A DNA stretch of 64,000 bases from Prosthecobacter sp. (GCF_020439865.1 NZ_JAGRPF010000033.1:1-64000); one strand, 5' to 3'. Numbered from the stretch's first letter, positions 16,380 through 25,743 are shown. A program made the numbers and translations. The notes: generated by a model not told the origin, from the sequence alone.

Positions 16380-17846
16380 ATGAGCGTCCTCGAAATCATC
16401 ATCGCACTTCCGCTGCTCGCCGCTTTGGCGATCTGGCTCGGCGCGCCTGCCCACGCCACTTCCCTCGGGGCCACGCTGCTCAATCTGCTCATCGTGCTTG
16501 TGACGACGGTGCAATACGCCGGCAAAGCGGCGACCGGACTCGCCTTCACCTATTCACGGCCGATTCTCGACAATCCGTCGCTGAGTTTTGCGGTAGGGGC
16601 CGACGGCGTCTCGCTCATTCTCGCCCTGCTCACCACGCTGGTGATGCTCGCCGCCATCTGGCAGATCCAGGACCGGCCTGCGATCTTTTATGTTTCATCG
16701 TTGCTGATCGGCGGTGGCGCGCTCGGCGCGTTCCTCACCACCGACGTCTTCTTCATCTACGCCTTCCACGAACTCGCGCTGATCCCGACTTTCCTCATGA
16801 TCGCGCTTCATGGTCGTGCCGAACCTGCGCAGCGCAAAGCCGTTGCGTGGAAGGCCACCATTTATCTCGGCGCGGGAAGTCTCGTGCTGCTCGCGGGCCT
16901 GGCGTGGGTTGTGCTGGAATTCAGCGGCGGCTCGAAGCTGACCTTTGATCTGGAGGCGCTGCGCAATCAGGCGAAACTCACCCCGCTGGCGGATGCCAAG
17001 CAGGCGCAGATCTTCTTTGTGCTGCTGCTGGGCTTCGGCTCGCTCGTCAGCTTGTTCCCATTCCACAGCTGGGCAGCGCCCGCCTATGCGACTGCGCCGA
17101 CTCCTGTGGCGATGCTCCATTCAGGCGTGTTGAAGAAATTCGGACTCTACGGCCTGATTCGCATCGCATTGCCGTTGCTGCCGCAAGGCCCGCACGTGGA
17201 GTGGGTGCAAAACGCGCTTCTGCTCATGCTGCTGGGCAACATTCTCGTCATGGGTCTTGTGACCATCCATGCTCACCGGCTCGATGACACGCTGGCCAAT
17301 TCCAGCGTCATGCACATGGGCTACATCTTTCTCGGCATTGCCGCCGGCAGTGATATTGCGCTCAAAGGAGCCGTGGTGCTGATGTTCGCACACGGCATCT
17401 CCATTGCCTTGCTGTTCGGCCTCTGTGGTCGCATGCGCAATCAGCTTGGCACGCTCGAGTACAACAAACTCGGCGGTCTTGCCACTCATGCGCCGGCGTT
17501 CACCGTGCTGTTTGCCTTTGGGGCCTTTGCCTCCATCGGACTGCCCGGTCTCACGAACTTCGCGGGTGAGGTGATGATTTTCGTCGGCAGTTTCACCGAT
17601 TTCAAGGCAGGCGTCATGAGCAATCTCCAGTGGACCGTCATCCTGGCGCTTTGGGGCGTGGTGATGTCCGCGGTGTACATGCTGCGTGCCTATCGCAACA
17701 TCTTCCACGGCAGTCCTACCACCGGATTGTTCATGATAGATCCCGCTTTTTCACAGCGCGTGCCCTTCATCATGCTCGCCACAACGCTGCTTGTCACCGG
17801 CTGCTGCCCCTGGCTGCTCCTCAACCTCATGAAATCCGCGCTGTAG
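16380..17846 (+). CDS. nuoM: NADH-quinone oxidoreductase subunit M
   Basis: A 488-residue antiporter-like subunit of complex I with about 14 hydrophobic segments. Hallmarks include IYAFHELALIPTFLMIALHG with the conserved Glu, FPFHSWAAPAYATAPTPVAM, SGVLKKFGLYGLIRIALPL, and GLPGLTNFAGEVMIFVGSF near the end. The ATG at 16380 is preferred over an in-frame ATG at 16335 inside nuoL; a GAGAGAAACAG stretch precedes it. nuoN starts 7 bases after its stop. Confidence 0.96.
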   Translation: MSVLEIIIALPLLAALAIWLGAPAHATSLGATLLNLLIVLVTTVQYAGKAATGLAFTYSRPILDNPSLSFAVGADGVSLILALLTTLVMLAAIWQIQDRPAIFYVSSLLIGGGALGAFLTTDVFFIYAFHELALIPTFLMIALHGRAEPAQRKAVAWKATIYLGAGSLVLLAGLAWVVLEFSGGSKLTFDLEALRNQAKLTPLADAKQAQIFFVLLLGFGSLVSLFPFHSWAAPAYATAPTPVAMLHSGVLKKFGLYGLIRIALPLLPQGPHVEWVQNALLLMLLGNILVMGLVTIHAHRLDDTLANSSVMHMGYIFLGIAAGSDIALKGAVVLMFAHGISIALLFGLCGRMRNQLGTLEYNKLGGLATHAPAFTVLFAFGAFASIGLPGLTNFAGEVMIFVGSFTDFKAGVMSNLQWTVILALWGVVMSAVYMLRAYRNIFHGSPTTGLFMIDPAFSQRVPFIMLATTLLVTGCCPWLLLNLMKSAL

Positions 17847-17853
17847 TCCTGCC

Positions 17854-19329
17854 ATGAGCGTTTTCACCATCGAAGCCGGCCTCGCTTTCCTCGGACTCGT
17901 CCTCTTGTTGGTCGAGGCCTTCAAGCCTGACATCTGCCGCCGCACGCTTGGCCTGATGGCCATCGCCGGAACGGCGCTTGCGCTCGTCCTGTTTGTTTTC
18001 GCCAAGCATGACACCGCCAGTCTGCCAGGCTTCATGCAGCCCTGGCATCAGCTCGACACGCTCGCGCTCTTCTACAAGGGCTTCGCGCTGGTTATCACAA
18101 TCCTCGTGCTCTGGCTCACGCTGGAATGCGCACCTTATCTCACGCGTTTCACCGTGGATGGCAAACTGGCCGAAATGTTCAGCCTGCCGCTCATCGTCTG
18201 CGCGGGCATGATGTGGATGGCCTCCGCCCGTGATCTGGTCACCGTTTTCGTCTCCCTCGAACTCGTCACCGTCTCCTTCTACGTGCTCGTCGCCTTCGCG
18301 CGGAAGAGCGCCTTCAGTTTGGAAGCAGGGGTGAAGTATCTGATTCTCGGGGCGCTTTCCACGGGCGTGCTCGTCTACGGCATCGCCTGGATCTATGGTG
18401 CCACCGGAACCATGAGCTTTGACGGCATCGCCAAGGCGCTGGCAAACCCTGCCACCAACAAAACCGCAGCTTTGTTTGGGGCGGCAATCCTGCTTTGCGG
18501 ACTCGGCTTCAAAGTCGCCGCCGCTCCCTTTCACATGTGGGTTCCGGATGTCTATCAAGGCGCTCCCACTCCGGTCACCGCCTTTCTTTCCGTCGGATCG
18601 AAAGCAGCGGGCTTCGTCGTCCTCACCCGTGCACTGGATGCCTTCCTCGTCGAGAATTCCATCATCGGGACAGAGATTCAGTCCCTTCTTCTTGTGGCTG
18701 GTTCGTTGACCGCGCTGCTCGGCAGTCTGCCAGCCATGTTCCAGACCAGCGTGAAGCGTCTGCTCGCCTACTCGAGCATTTCACATGCAGGCTACCTGCT
18801 CCTCGCCCTGGCCTGCCGCGAGAGCCCGCGCTTTGACCTTTCTTCCGGTGGTGTCGTCGCCTTCTACCTCGCCACCTATCTGCCCATGACCGTTCTTGGT
18901 TTCCTCGGTCTCGGCCTCATGCGCGCCAACGGTCTTGGAGAGGACATCAAGGACTTCGCCGGACTCGCCAAACGCAATCCGTTGCTCGCGCTGCTCATGA
19001 CCGTGTCCTTTGCCTCGCTCGCCGGCCTGCCGCTCACGGCCGGGTTCCTCGGCAAACTTTTCGTCTTCCTCGGACTGGCAGATCACGGTTACTGGGGAGC
19101 ACTGAGCTGCGCCATCATCGCCGCCGCCACCGGCTTCTACTACTACTTCAAGACCGTCCTCGCGATGTTCACAACCGAGGGCACAGACGCACCGGCCCTC
19201 AAGCTTTCGAGCGCCACCAGAGCTGTCGCAGGACTTCTTGCCGTCGCCATTCTTGTCCTCGGCGTCTATCCCAAGCCGTTGCAGAAGCTGCTCAAGCCTG
19301 CCAGCGCGACCATGGCGGCGAGGAATTGA
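17854..19329 (+). CDS. nuoN: NADH-quinone oxidoreductase subunit N
   Basis: A 491-residue antiporter-like subunit, last gene of the nuo run. It has about 14 hydrophobic segments, the conserved Glu in FVSLELVTVSFYVLVAF, the AAPFHMWVPDVYQGAPTPV block, and VKRLLAYSSISHAGYLL in the second half. The C-terminal region SLAGLPLTAGFLGKLFVF is typical. The run ends here: about 80 bases without a gene separate it from the next gene, with no clear hairpin terminator. Confidence 0.96.
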   Translation: MSVFTIEAGLAFLGLVLLLVEAFKPDICRRTLGLMAIAGTALALVLFVFAKHDTASLPGFMQPWHQLDTLALFYKGFALVITILVLWLTLECAPYLTRFTVDGKLAEMFSLPLIVCAGMMWMASARDLVTVFVSLELVTVSFYVLVAFARKSAFSLEAGVKYLILGALSTGVLVYGIAWIYGATGTMSFDGIAKALANPATNKTAALFGAAILLCGLGFKVAAAPFHMWVPDVYQGAPTPVTAFLSVGSKAAGFVVLTRALDAFLVENSIIGTEIQSLLLVAGSLTALLGSLPAMFQTSVKRLLAYSSISHAGYLLLALACRESPRFDLSSGGVVAFYLATYLPMTVLGFLGLGLMRANGLGEDIKDFAGLAKRNPLLALLMTVSFASLAGLPLTAGFLGKLFVFLGLADHGYWGALSCAIIAAATGFYYYFKTVLAMFTTEGTDAPALKLSSATRAVAGLLAVAILVLGVYPKPLQKLLKPASATMAARN

Positions 19330-19409
19330 GAATTCTTTGGCTCTCTGCTGAAGATGCCGTTTCGGGCGATGGTTGACATCGCTCCTGTATTTCGGGTATT
19401 TGTCTGCGC

Positions 19410-21167
19410 ATGCGACACAAGCAGCTGCTTTCCATCCTCGTAGTCAGTCTCATCGTTGCAACAGCACAGGGGCAGCCGGCCAAAGGAGACATGGATGCGT
19501 TGATCGACTGGTCCGATCCCATGAGCCTGACTCAGGACAACGCCAGAAAGATCCTCGACACAATGTCCTTGGGTGAACGGTCAGCAATTTATTCGTACAA
19601 ACACAACGATCAGGTGAGACAAGATTACTTCGCGTTGGGAGAGCAGGTGAATCCAAAGTGCGTCCTCTCGTTGTTCACGGGCAAACTCCCGCTGCGTTCG
19701 GTCTCTCTCATTTTTGGTCCGGAGGGGCTGCGAGAATTGAGTTTTTCCATTCATTCCGACCCACAAAACGAAGATTTTTTGCGAGGCGAACTGATCAAAG
19801 CGGCCGGTGGAATGAAGCCGGAGGCATATCCTTCACAAGGTGCACAGTGGATTCTGGAGAGGTTCAAGATGATGACTTACCGTGTGCAAACGAATATGCC
19901 TGGCGGACGTCAGTCAACCAATCCCGTCTATGTGAAGATCCAAAAGGCATATACTACAGACAAGAAAGAGGCAGAGGCGCGCAGGAATGCACCGGTGCTC
20001 AAGGCGAACCTGGATTCCATGCTTAGCTTTTCGACGCTCTGGAGTTGGTCACCCGATGACTTGGAGCAAAACTATGTGCTCAAACTCGGGGACCAGGACA
20101 AACAGCCAGAGCCCCCGCAGTTCGAGTGGATGAGCAGCACGAAGGACCGTGCGCGATTCTCCCGTCACATGTTCAGCAACGTGGAAACAAAGCTGACGAT
20201 GTTCGGCGGTTCCATCAACGTCGAGGAAGCGATCTTGGAGTTTGTGAACGGCAAGGCGGCGCGTGCGACCATCTCCTTTTACAACCGCGGCGATTCAGGT
20301 GACATCGAGGTGCAGGAATTTGACCGTATCTTCAAAACCGTCGGCCAGAATCTCGGCCAGGTGACGAAAGTGGCTCCGAAACGCCAGATCATGTCGTCGA
20401 ACGCAGCGCTTCCGGTCACGGGATGGATGTGGAGTTCTCCGGCGGGCATCGCCTTGCTGGAATACAACGAGTACAACACGCCCGGCAAGGTGACGAAGCC
20501 GGAGTTCCTGCGGCTGAAGCTCGCTGCGCCGGACCAGGCCGACTGGAGCATGGGAAAGATGGCTACGGGTGTACAGCGCATGGAGCTGCTGCAACGCGTG
20601 ACCAAAACAACCGAGGGTGATGTGTACATTGCCGGTGTACCGATGGTGGACCAAGGGCAGAAGGGCTACTGCGTCGCCGCGAGCTGCCAGCGTTTGTTTG
20701 AATACATGCGCATTCCTTGTGATCAGCACGAGATGGCCAAGCTCGTCAGCGTTGATGCTGAGAATGGTGCGGACGTCGTGACGATGCAGAAGAGCCTCGC
20801 GAAGATCGACAGTGCTTTCAAGGTTACCTTCAAGCCGCTCATCAACCCAGAGCAGTATTACACGGCCGGCCGCAAACGCCGGGTGTCCGAAAAGCAGTTT
20901 GTCTCCATCGTCAGGGAGTATGTAGACAAGGGAGTGCCGCTGCTGTGGGGCTTGATCCTCGGCGAGAAGCCAGAGGATCCGCCGCTTCCAGGTGCGGGAC
21001 AAACGCGCGGCGGACACATGCGCATGGTCATCGGTTACAATCTGGCCAAGAACCAGATTCTCTTCACCGACTCATGGGGCGCCGGGCATGAACTGAAGCG
21101 CATGGCGATGCTTGACGCCTACGACGTGACGATGGGCCTCTACTCGATGGCGCCGCGCGGCTTTTGA
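19410..21167 (+). CDS. Exported C39-like cysteine peptidase
   Basis: A 585-residue protein with a signal peptide at about 1-22. The first 400 residues are a beta-rich region I do not recognise. The C-terminal domain (about 405-585) looks papain-like of the C39_2 type: GVPMVDQGQKGYCVAASCQ with Cys421, TRGGHMRMVIGYN with His536, and LFTDSWGAGH with Asp554. All three catalytic positions are present. There is no ABC transporter domain or neighbour, so it is not a bacteriocin-processing exporter. It is likely a periplasmic or surface peptidase. Upstream is the nuo run; downstream is a convergent gene only 9 bases away. Confidence 0.75.
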   Translation: MRHKQLLSILVVSLIVATAQGQPAKGDMDALIDWSDPMSLTQDNARKILDTMSLGERSAIYSYKHNDQVRQDYFALGEQVNPKCVLSLFTGKLPLRSVSLIFGPEGLRELSFSIHSDPQNEDFLRGELIKAAGGMKPEAYPSQGAQWILERFKMMTYRVQTNMPGGRQSTNPVYVKIQKAYTTDKKEAEARRNAPVLKANLDSMLSFSTLWSWSPDDLEQNYVLKLGDQDKQPEPPQFEWMSSTKDRARFSRHMFSNVETKLTMFGGSINVEEAILEFVNGKAARATISFYNRGDSGDIEVQEFDRIFKTVGQNLGQVTKVAPKRQIMSSNAALPVTGWMWSSPAGIALLEYNEYNTPGKVTKPEFLRLKLAAPDQADWSMGKMATGVQRMELLQRVTKTTEGDVYIAGVPMVDQGQKGYCVAASCQRLFEYMRIPCDQHEMAKLVSVDAENGADVVTMQKSLAKIDSAFKVTFKPLINPEQYYTAGRKRRVSEKQFVSIVREYVDKGVPLLWGLILGEKPEDPPLPGAGQTRGGHMRMVIGYNLAKNQILFTDSWGAGHELKRMAMLDAYDVTMGLYSMAPRGF

Positions 21168-21176
21168 TCGCTGCGG

Positions 21177-21608
21177 TTACGACGCGCGGCCTTCTTCGAG
21201 GTCCATCAGATCAAAGAAGGTGACGATGTCATCGCGGTGCCCGAAGCCGGCTTCGACTTTCGATTCTTGAAGACCCTTCGAGGCGGCATCGCGCCAGCCG
21301 CGCTTGTGCATGAAGCCGTTCCAGATTTCGATCTGCTCGGCATCCGGTTTGCGTCCGGTTTGAAAGCACCACTCGAGGACTTCTTCATCCGTGCCGCCTT
21401 CGAGCGTGCGCTTGGTCAGCGCATCGAAATCGACGCCGAGGAAACGGCAGACACGATCGTCGAACGTGCGGCTGCCGGGGATGAAGCCGAGGTGATAGCC
21501 GTCGGGCAGTTTGCCCTCCTTGGCGTTGAGACGAATCTTGTCGAGGATGCGACCGAACACGGCGATGCCGCCGACGAGATCACGAGGGGAACGAATGGGA
21601 AATGCCAT
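21177..21608 (-). CDS. DUF5069 domain protein
   Basis: A 143-residue cytosolic protein. The start SPRDLVGGIAVFGRILDKIR and the following LPDGYHLGF match the conserved beginning of DUF5069 proteins, which occur widely in Verrucomicrobiota and Planctomycetota. The rest is helical, with WNGFMHKRGWRD near 100. The family has no known function that I can cite. It is convergent with the C39-like peptidase gene. The next gene upstream on this strand ends 45 bases away. Confidence 0.78.
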   Translation of the reverse strand: MAFPIRSPRDLVGGIAVFGRILDKIRLNAKEGKLPDGYHLGFIPGSRTFDDRVCRFLGVDFDALTKRTLEGGTDEEVLEWCFQTGRKPDAEQIEIWNGFMHKRGWRDAASKGLQESKVEAGFGHRDDIVTFFDLMDLEEGRAS

Positions 21609-21652
21609 GCGCCTCTTTAACGAGGACGCATGGCGGAGTCAATCGGGCTGCC

Positions 21653-22384
21653 TTATTCGGCCTTCTTCTTGGCCTTGGCTTTGCCCTTCGCCGCGCCTTT
21701 TCCAGGAGCAGCGGCAGGAGCCACCTTCTCGCCGGGCTTGGGCAGTTTGCTCATCGCTTTCTCCCACTCAGGATTCAGCGTGGCTTCGTAGATCGCGAAG
21801 TTGCGGAAATCGACGGACTGGCCGCCGACCGTGAAACCGGGAGAGGCCTTCTGCGTCAGGAACAGAGCATCCGCTCCCCAGGCGACGAGATCGTCCACCT
21901 TGCCGAGCATTTTGTCGCCGACCATCTCGAGGCGTACCTTGTGCCAGCCGTCGCCGAGTTCGGTTGGGAAGCGGGCGAAGACGACGGCCTTGTCCGGGCC
22001 TTCATGGTCGTTGTCGTCACGCTGGATGGTGACGGACTTGGGCGTGATGTTGATGCGCGCCATGTGGTCCTTCACGGCGTTGATGGAAAGACTGGTAGTG
22101 CGTGCGCCGGCAAACTTGAACTCGTATTCGATGACGAAGTCCTGCAGCTTGTTCGGCAGGCGGGTAACGGCGCCGTGCATGTCGGATTCGATTTCGGAAC
22201 CGCGAAGCACGCCGTCCACGGCCTCCCACTTGCCCTTCGCGGCTTTCCACGGAGCGCCGGCACCGTCGCTGAGATTGTTTTCATAGATGGCCTTGCCGGT
22301 GATGGCGAGGAGCGGCTTGTCTTCGGCACGGACGCCGAATGCGGCCAGAGCGAGGCAGAGGGTGAGGAGGCTGGTGTGTTTCAT
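21653..22384 (-). CDS. Exported LamG/DUF1080-like protein with Lys-rich tail
   Basis: A 243-residue protein. The ATG read from 22384 is preferred over upstream in-frame starts because it begins a clear signal peptide (about 1-20). The core is a concanavalin-like beta sandwich of the kind seen in 3-keto-disaccharide hydrolase (DUF1080) proteins: KAAKGKWEAVDGVLRGSE early, VIEYEFKFAG in the middle, and VDFRNFAIYEATLNPEWEK at the end. The last 25 residues are a Lys/Ala/Gly-rich tail. A role in binding or hydrolysing carbohydrate is inferred from the fold only. Its start is 73 bases from the divergent hydrolase gene at 22458. Confidence 0.72.
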   Translation of the reverse strand: MKHTSLLTLCLALAAFGVRAEDKPLLAITGKAIYENNLSDGAGAPWKAAKGKWEAVDGVLRGSEIESDMHGAVTRLPNKLQDFVIEYEFKFAGARTTSLSINAVKDHMARINITPKSVTIQRDDNDHEGPDKAVVFARFPTELGDGWHKVRLEMVGDKMLGKVDDLVAWGADALFLTQKASPGFTVGGQSVDFRNFAIYEATLNPEWEKAMSKLPKPGEKVAPAAAPGKGAAKGKAKAKKKAE

Positions 22385-22457
22385 GGGGCGTTGAAAACGG
22401 CGCCCCCGCATCCTTGTTGCACCCGTTTTCCGGACCTGATACAACCGCCCCATGCGC

Positions 22458-23546
22458 ATGACAGCCGTCTGCCTCCTCCTTCTCCTGCTCCGCATGCAAG
22501 CCGCCGAACCCGCCCCATCTGAAGCCTGGCTGGCTCATGCCAAGATCGCTCCGCCGATGCAGGTCCCTTCAGCGCTCGATGCCTGGCAAAAACAGCGCGT
22601 GGAGATTCGCGCGAAGCTCAACGAATTGCTCGGTGATCTGCCGCCGCGACCGCCGGTTTCGGCGTTTCAAGTGATCGCCACCGAGGACAAGGGAGCCTAC
22701 AGGCAAGAGACGATCCAGTTCGACAACGGCGCGGGCGAGATCGTGAAGGGCTATGTGTTTGTGCCGAAGTCAGCCACGCCGCAGACCAAGGCGCCGGCGA
22801 TTCTCTACTGCCACTGGCACGGAGGGCAGTATGACATTGGCAAACAGGAGATGCTGCAGACGAATGCGACGCCGGTGGCTGCGGGTCCGGCGCTGGCGGA
22901 AGCGGGTTACGTGGTGCTCGGCATCGACGCGACGTGTTTTGGCGAGCGCAATGGCCATGGCCCAGATGGTCCGCAGCAAAAGGGCAGCGCGGGTGAGATG
23001 ACCGCGGCCAAGTTCAATCTCTGGGCGGGACGCACGCTGTGGGGCATGATCCTGCGTGATGATCTGACTGCGCTTGATTATCTGTGCTCGCGTCCTGAGG
23101 TGGATGCGAAGCGCATCGGCGTGACCGGCATCAGCATGGGCTCGACGCGAAGCTGGTGGATCATGGCACTCGACGATCGCCCGCGTGCCGCAGTGTGTGT
23201 CGCCTGCATGACGCGCTACGAGGAACTCATCCGCGCCGGCATGCTCAAGGCGCACGGCATTTACTACTTCGTGCCCGGCATGCTCAAACACTTCGACACC
23301 GAGGCTGTGATCGCTCTCGCCGCACCGCGTCCGATGCTGTTCATGACCGGCGACCAAGACGGCGGTTCACCCGTCGACGGCGTGAAGCATCTCGGCGAGA
23401 TCGTCAGCAAAGTGTTCGCCTTGCACGGCGAGGACGCGAAGGCGCGCTTCGAGAACACCATCTATCCCGGTGTCGGCCACGTTTATCTGCCCGAGATGTG
23501 GGAAAAGACGCTGAAGTGGATGGACCGGTGGGTGAAGCGTCCGTGA
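22458..23546 (+). CDS. Exported alpha/beta hydrolase (dienelactone hydrolase/acetyl xylan esterase type)
   Basis: About 362 residues with a signal peptide at about 1-16. ATGs at 22452 and 22458 are both possible; the second is chosen arbitrarily. The fold is visible as LYCHWHGGQYDIGKQ (oxyanion loop region), the nucleophile elbow GISMGS with Ser at about 226, TGDQDGG (acid) and PGVGHVYLPE (His). A large insertion before the elbow (about 150-200) is typical of this secreted branch. It probably cleaves an ester from a plant or algal sugar polymer. Its stop lies 3 bases from the stop of the convergent phosphofructokinase gene. Confidence 0.82.
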   Translation: MTAVCLLLLLLRMQAAEPAPSEAWLAHAKIAPPMQVPSALDAWQKQRVEIRAKLNELLGDLPPRPPVSAFQVIATEDKGAYRQETIQFDNGAGEIVKGYVFVPKSATPQTKAPAILYCHWHGGQYDIGKQEMLQTNATPVAAGPALAEAGYVVLGIDATCFGERNGHGPDGPQQKGSAGEMTAAKFNLWAGRTLWGMILRDDLTALDYLCSRPEVDAKRIGVTGISMGSTRSWWIMALDDRPRAAVCVACMTRYEELIRAGMLKAHGIYYFVPGMLKHFDTEAVIALAAPRPMLFMTGDQDGGSPVDGVKHLGEIVSKVFALHGEDAKARFENTIYPGVGHVYLPEMWEKTLKWMDRWVKRP

Positions 23547-23549
23547 CGA

Positions 23550-24698
23550 TCACCACGAGCTCAGATCATCGTGTAGCTGCTCCATTTCATGGGAGAACTC
23601 GGCGCGTTCGGGCATGTCTGGAGTGCCGTAGGGGACGATCTCGACGATGTTCTTCCGCAGGGCGGTGATGCCGCTGCCGCTGCTCGTGTCGCCGATCGCC
23701 TTCCAGGCACAGTCGGCAAATCGTGCGGCGAGGATGCAGTCCTGCGGTGTGGTGTGACCACCACGTTGGAGATGGCCGAGTACCGACGGACGAACTTCGA
23801 GATCCTGGAATGGAGCGCCGGCGCGCTGGAAGTACTGCTGGAAGGCATCCATGAGCACGTAGGCGCGGTTGCGCTTCTGCGGCGGATCAAACTCCACCCC
23901 TTCCGCGACAAGCACGATGGCGTGACCGCGTCCGCGCGTCATCGCGCCTTCGATCTTGGCGGCCAGACGTTCCATGTCGGCGGCTTTGAGCGGTCCTTTT
24001 TCCGGCGTGATGATCATTTCCGCGCCGGAGGCCAGACCTGCCATGCGCGCGAGGTCACCGCTGGCACGGCCCATGGTTTCGAGCACCATCACGCGGCGAT
24101 GGCTGCGGGCGGTGTCGATGAAATGATCCACGGCCCACACGAGCGTGTTCACCGCCGTATCGACGCCCAGCGCCATGTCGGTGAATTGCAGGTCGTTGTC
24201 GATCGTGGCGGGAATGCCGATGATCTTCAAATCGCTCTCCTCGGCGAGCAGGCGTGCACCGGTGAGCGAGCCGTCACCACCCACGACCACCAGGGCGCGG
24301 ACGTTCAGGCCCTTGAGCAGGCGCAGCACCTTGGCGCGCACCTCTTTGTCATGAAACTCCAGGCAGCGTGCGGAACCGAGGATGGTGCCGCCTTTGCCCA
24401 TGATGCCGCTCACGCTGGCGTGGTCCATCTGGATGATGTGAAGCTGCTCGGAGATCAGGCCCGCGCGTCCGGTGTGCGTCGCGATGTCCTGCTTCAGGCG
24501 CACCATCGCCTCCGTGTCGCCATTGACCGCACGGGCGGTACGTACGAGGCCACGGTAGCCGTCGCGGATGCCGAGCACGGCGATCTTTTCGCGGTTCAGG
24601 CCCAGGCGCACGATGGCGCGGAGAAAGGCGTTCATGCCGGGGGCGTCACCACCGCTGAAAAGAACGGCGACGGCTTGGTCTGGATAGGAAGCAATCAT
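23550..24698 (-). CDS. pfkA: 6-phosphofructokinase
   Basis: A 382-residue cytosolic enzyme that phosphorylates fructose 6-phosphate in glycolysis. The ATG read from 24698 is preferred because the upstream 21 codons add nothing family-like. Seen are FSGGDAPGMNAFLRAIV, VVVGGDGSLTGARLL, GIPATIDNDL with the catalytic Asp, and VLETMGRASGDLA. The Gly of GGDGS points to ATP as donor; PPi-dependent enzymes have Asp there. The second donor-specificity position, before T-I-D-N-D, is Ala rather than Gly (ATP type) or Lys (PPi type), so the donor is not fully settled. Divergent from the EamA gene. Confidence 0.93.
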   Translation of the reverse strand: MIASYPDQAVAVLFSGGDAPGMNAFLRAIVRLGLNREKIAVLGIRDGYRGLVRTARAVNGDTEAMVRLKQDIATHTGRAGLISEQLHIIQMDHASVSGIMGKGGTILGSARCLEFHDKEVRAKVLRLLKGLNVRALVVVGGDGSLTGARLLAEESDLKIIGIPATIDNDLQFTDMALGVDTAVNTLVWAVDHFIDTARSHRRVMVLETMGRASGDLARMAGLASGAEMIITPEKGPLKAADMERLAAKIEGAMTRGRGHAIVLVAEGVEFDPPQKRNRAYVLMDAFQQYFQRAGAPFQDLEVRPSVLGHLQRGGHTTPQDCILAARFADCAWKAIGDTSSGSGITALRKNIVEIVPYGTPDMPERAEFSHEMEQLHDDLSSW

Positions 24699-24748
24699 GG
24701 TTAACTGGTTGGGGGCGATTGCCTTAGCGAGCCTGCCATCCGTGGCAA

Positions 24749-25699
24749 GTGACGGCTGCAAGGAACCGATTCCCGCCCTTGATCGCCGGGCGGCGCGTGT
24801 TACTGGCGCGCGTGTCTCCCGCCTTCGCCACCACGCTTTTTCCGCTCATCGCCGCCCTGCTCTATGCCTTCGGAGCCTTGGTGCTGAAGCGTTCCAGCGA
24901 TCTGGGAGTGGGCCTCTATCGCACCACGTTTGTGGCCAATCTTATCGTCGCGGGGCTTTTTTCCTTCCTCTGGCTGCTCGGCGGCCCGCCGGTGGAAAAG
25001 GAGCTGATATGGCAGCCGGGTCTCATCGCCATGTGCCTGTTCGTCGGCCAGATTTCGCAGTTCCTCGCCTTGGAAAAGGGTGATGTGTCCGTCGCCGTGC
25101 CGGTCTTCGGTTTGAAAGTCATCCTGGTGGCGTTTTTCACGCCGCTTTTGATCGGTGAGGCCGTGAGCGTGAAGCTGTGGATCGCCGCCTTTCTCAGCGT
25201 GATCGGCATCACCTTCCTCAATCGCAAAGACGCCGACCAGCCGCCGCGGCACCTGCTCGTCACCTTCATCGCTGGTGGCACCGGCGCGGTGGCGTTCGCC
25301 GTCTTTGACGTGCTCGTGCAGAAGTGGGGCCCCACGTGGGGTGTCGGCCGCCTGTTGCCCTGCATTTTCTGGATCAATGCCCTGCTGTCCTTCGGCCTCA
25401 TCTTCCGTTTCTCAGCGCCGCTGAGCGCCATTCGCGCCCAGGCCTGGCCGTGGCTCGCAGGAGGCTCCGCATTGTTCGGCATCCAGAGCATCACCTTCGT
25501 CAGCACCCTCGCCGTCTTCGGCAAGGCGACTTCCGCCAACATCGTCTATGCCTCGCGTGGCTTGCTGAGCGTCGTGCTTGTGTGGGCCATCGGCCACTGG
25601 TTCAAGAACGCCGAGCAGCATCTCGGCCCCAAGGTCATGCGCTGGCGTCTCGCCGGCGCGCTGCTCATGATGAGCGCGATCGTGCTGGTGGTTGTTTGA
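24749..25699 (+). CDS. EamA-type (DMT) membrane transporter
   Basis: About 316 residues with ten hydrophobic segments in two EamA-like halves. The start is uncertain: 24749 is a GTG, and a GTG at 24812 just before the first helix (segment beginning VSPAFATTLFP) is equally plausible. The first half ends with the short charged loop NRKDADQPPRH. The second half contains VYASRGLLSVVLVWAIGHWF, where DMT proteins often carry the pore-lining residues. Substrate unknown. It shares the divergent promoter region with pfkA. Confidence 0.78.
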   Translation: MTAARNRFPPLIAGRRVLLARVSPAFATTLFPLIAALLYAFGALVLKRSSDLGVGLYRTTFVANLIVAGLFSFLWLLGGPPVEKELIWQPGLIAMCLFVGQISQFLALEKGDVSVAVPVFGLKVILVAFFTPLLIGEAVSVKLWIAAFLSVIGITFLNRKDADQPPRHLLVTFIAGGTGAVAFAVFDVLVQKWGPTWGVGRLLPCIFWINALLSFGLIFRFSAPLSAIRAQAWPWLAGGSALFGIQSITFVSTLAVFGKATSANIVYASRGLLSVVLVWAIGHWFKNAEQHLGPKVMRWRLAGALLMMSAIVLVVV

Positions 25700-25743
25700 G
25701 GCGAATCGGCAAGCCGTCGTCGCCAGCGCGCGTTTGAGTGCGC

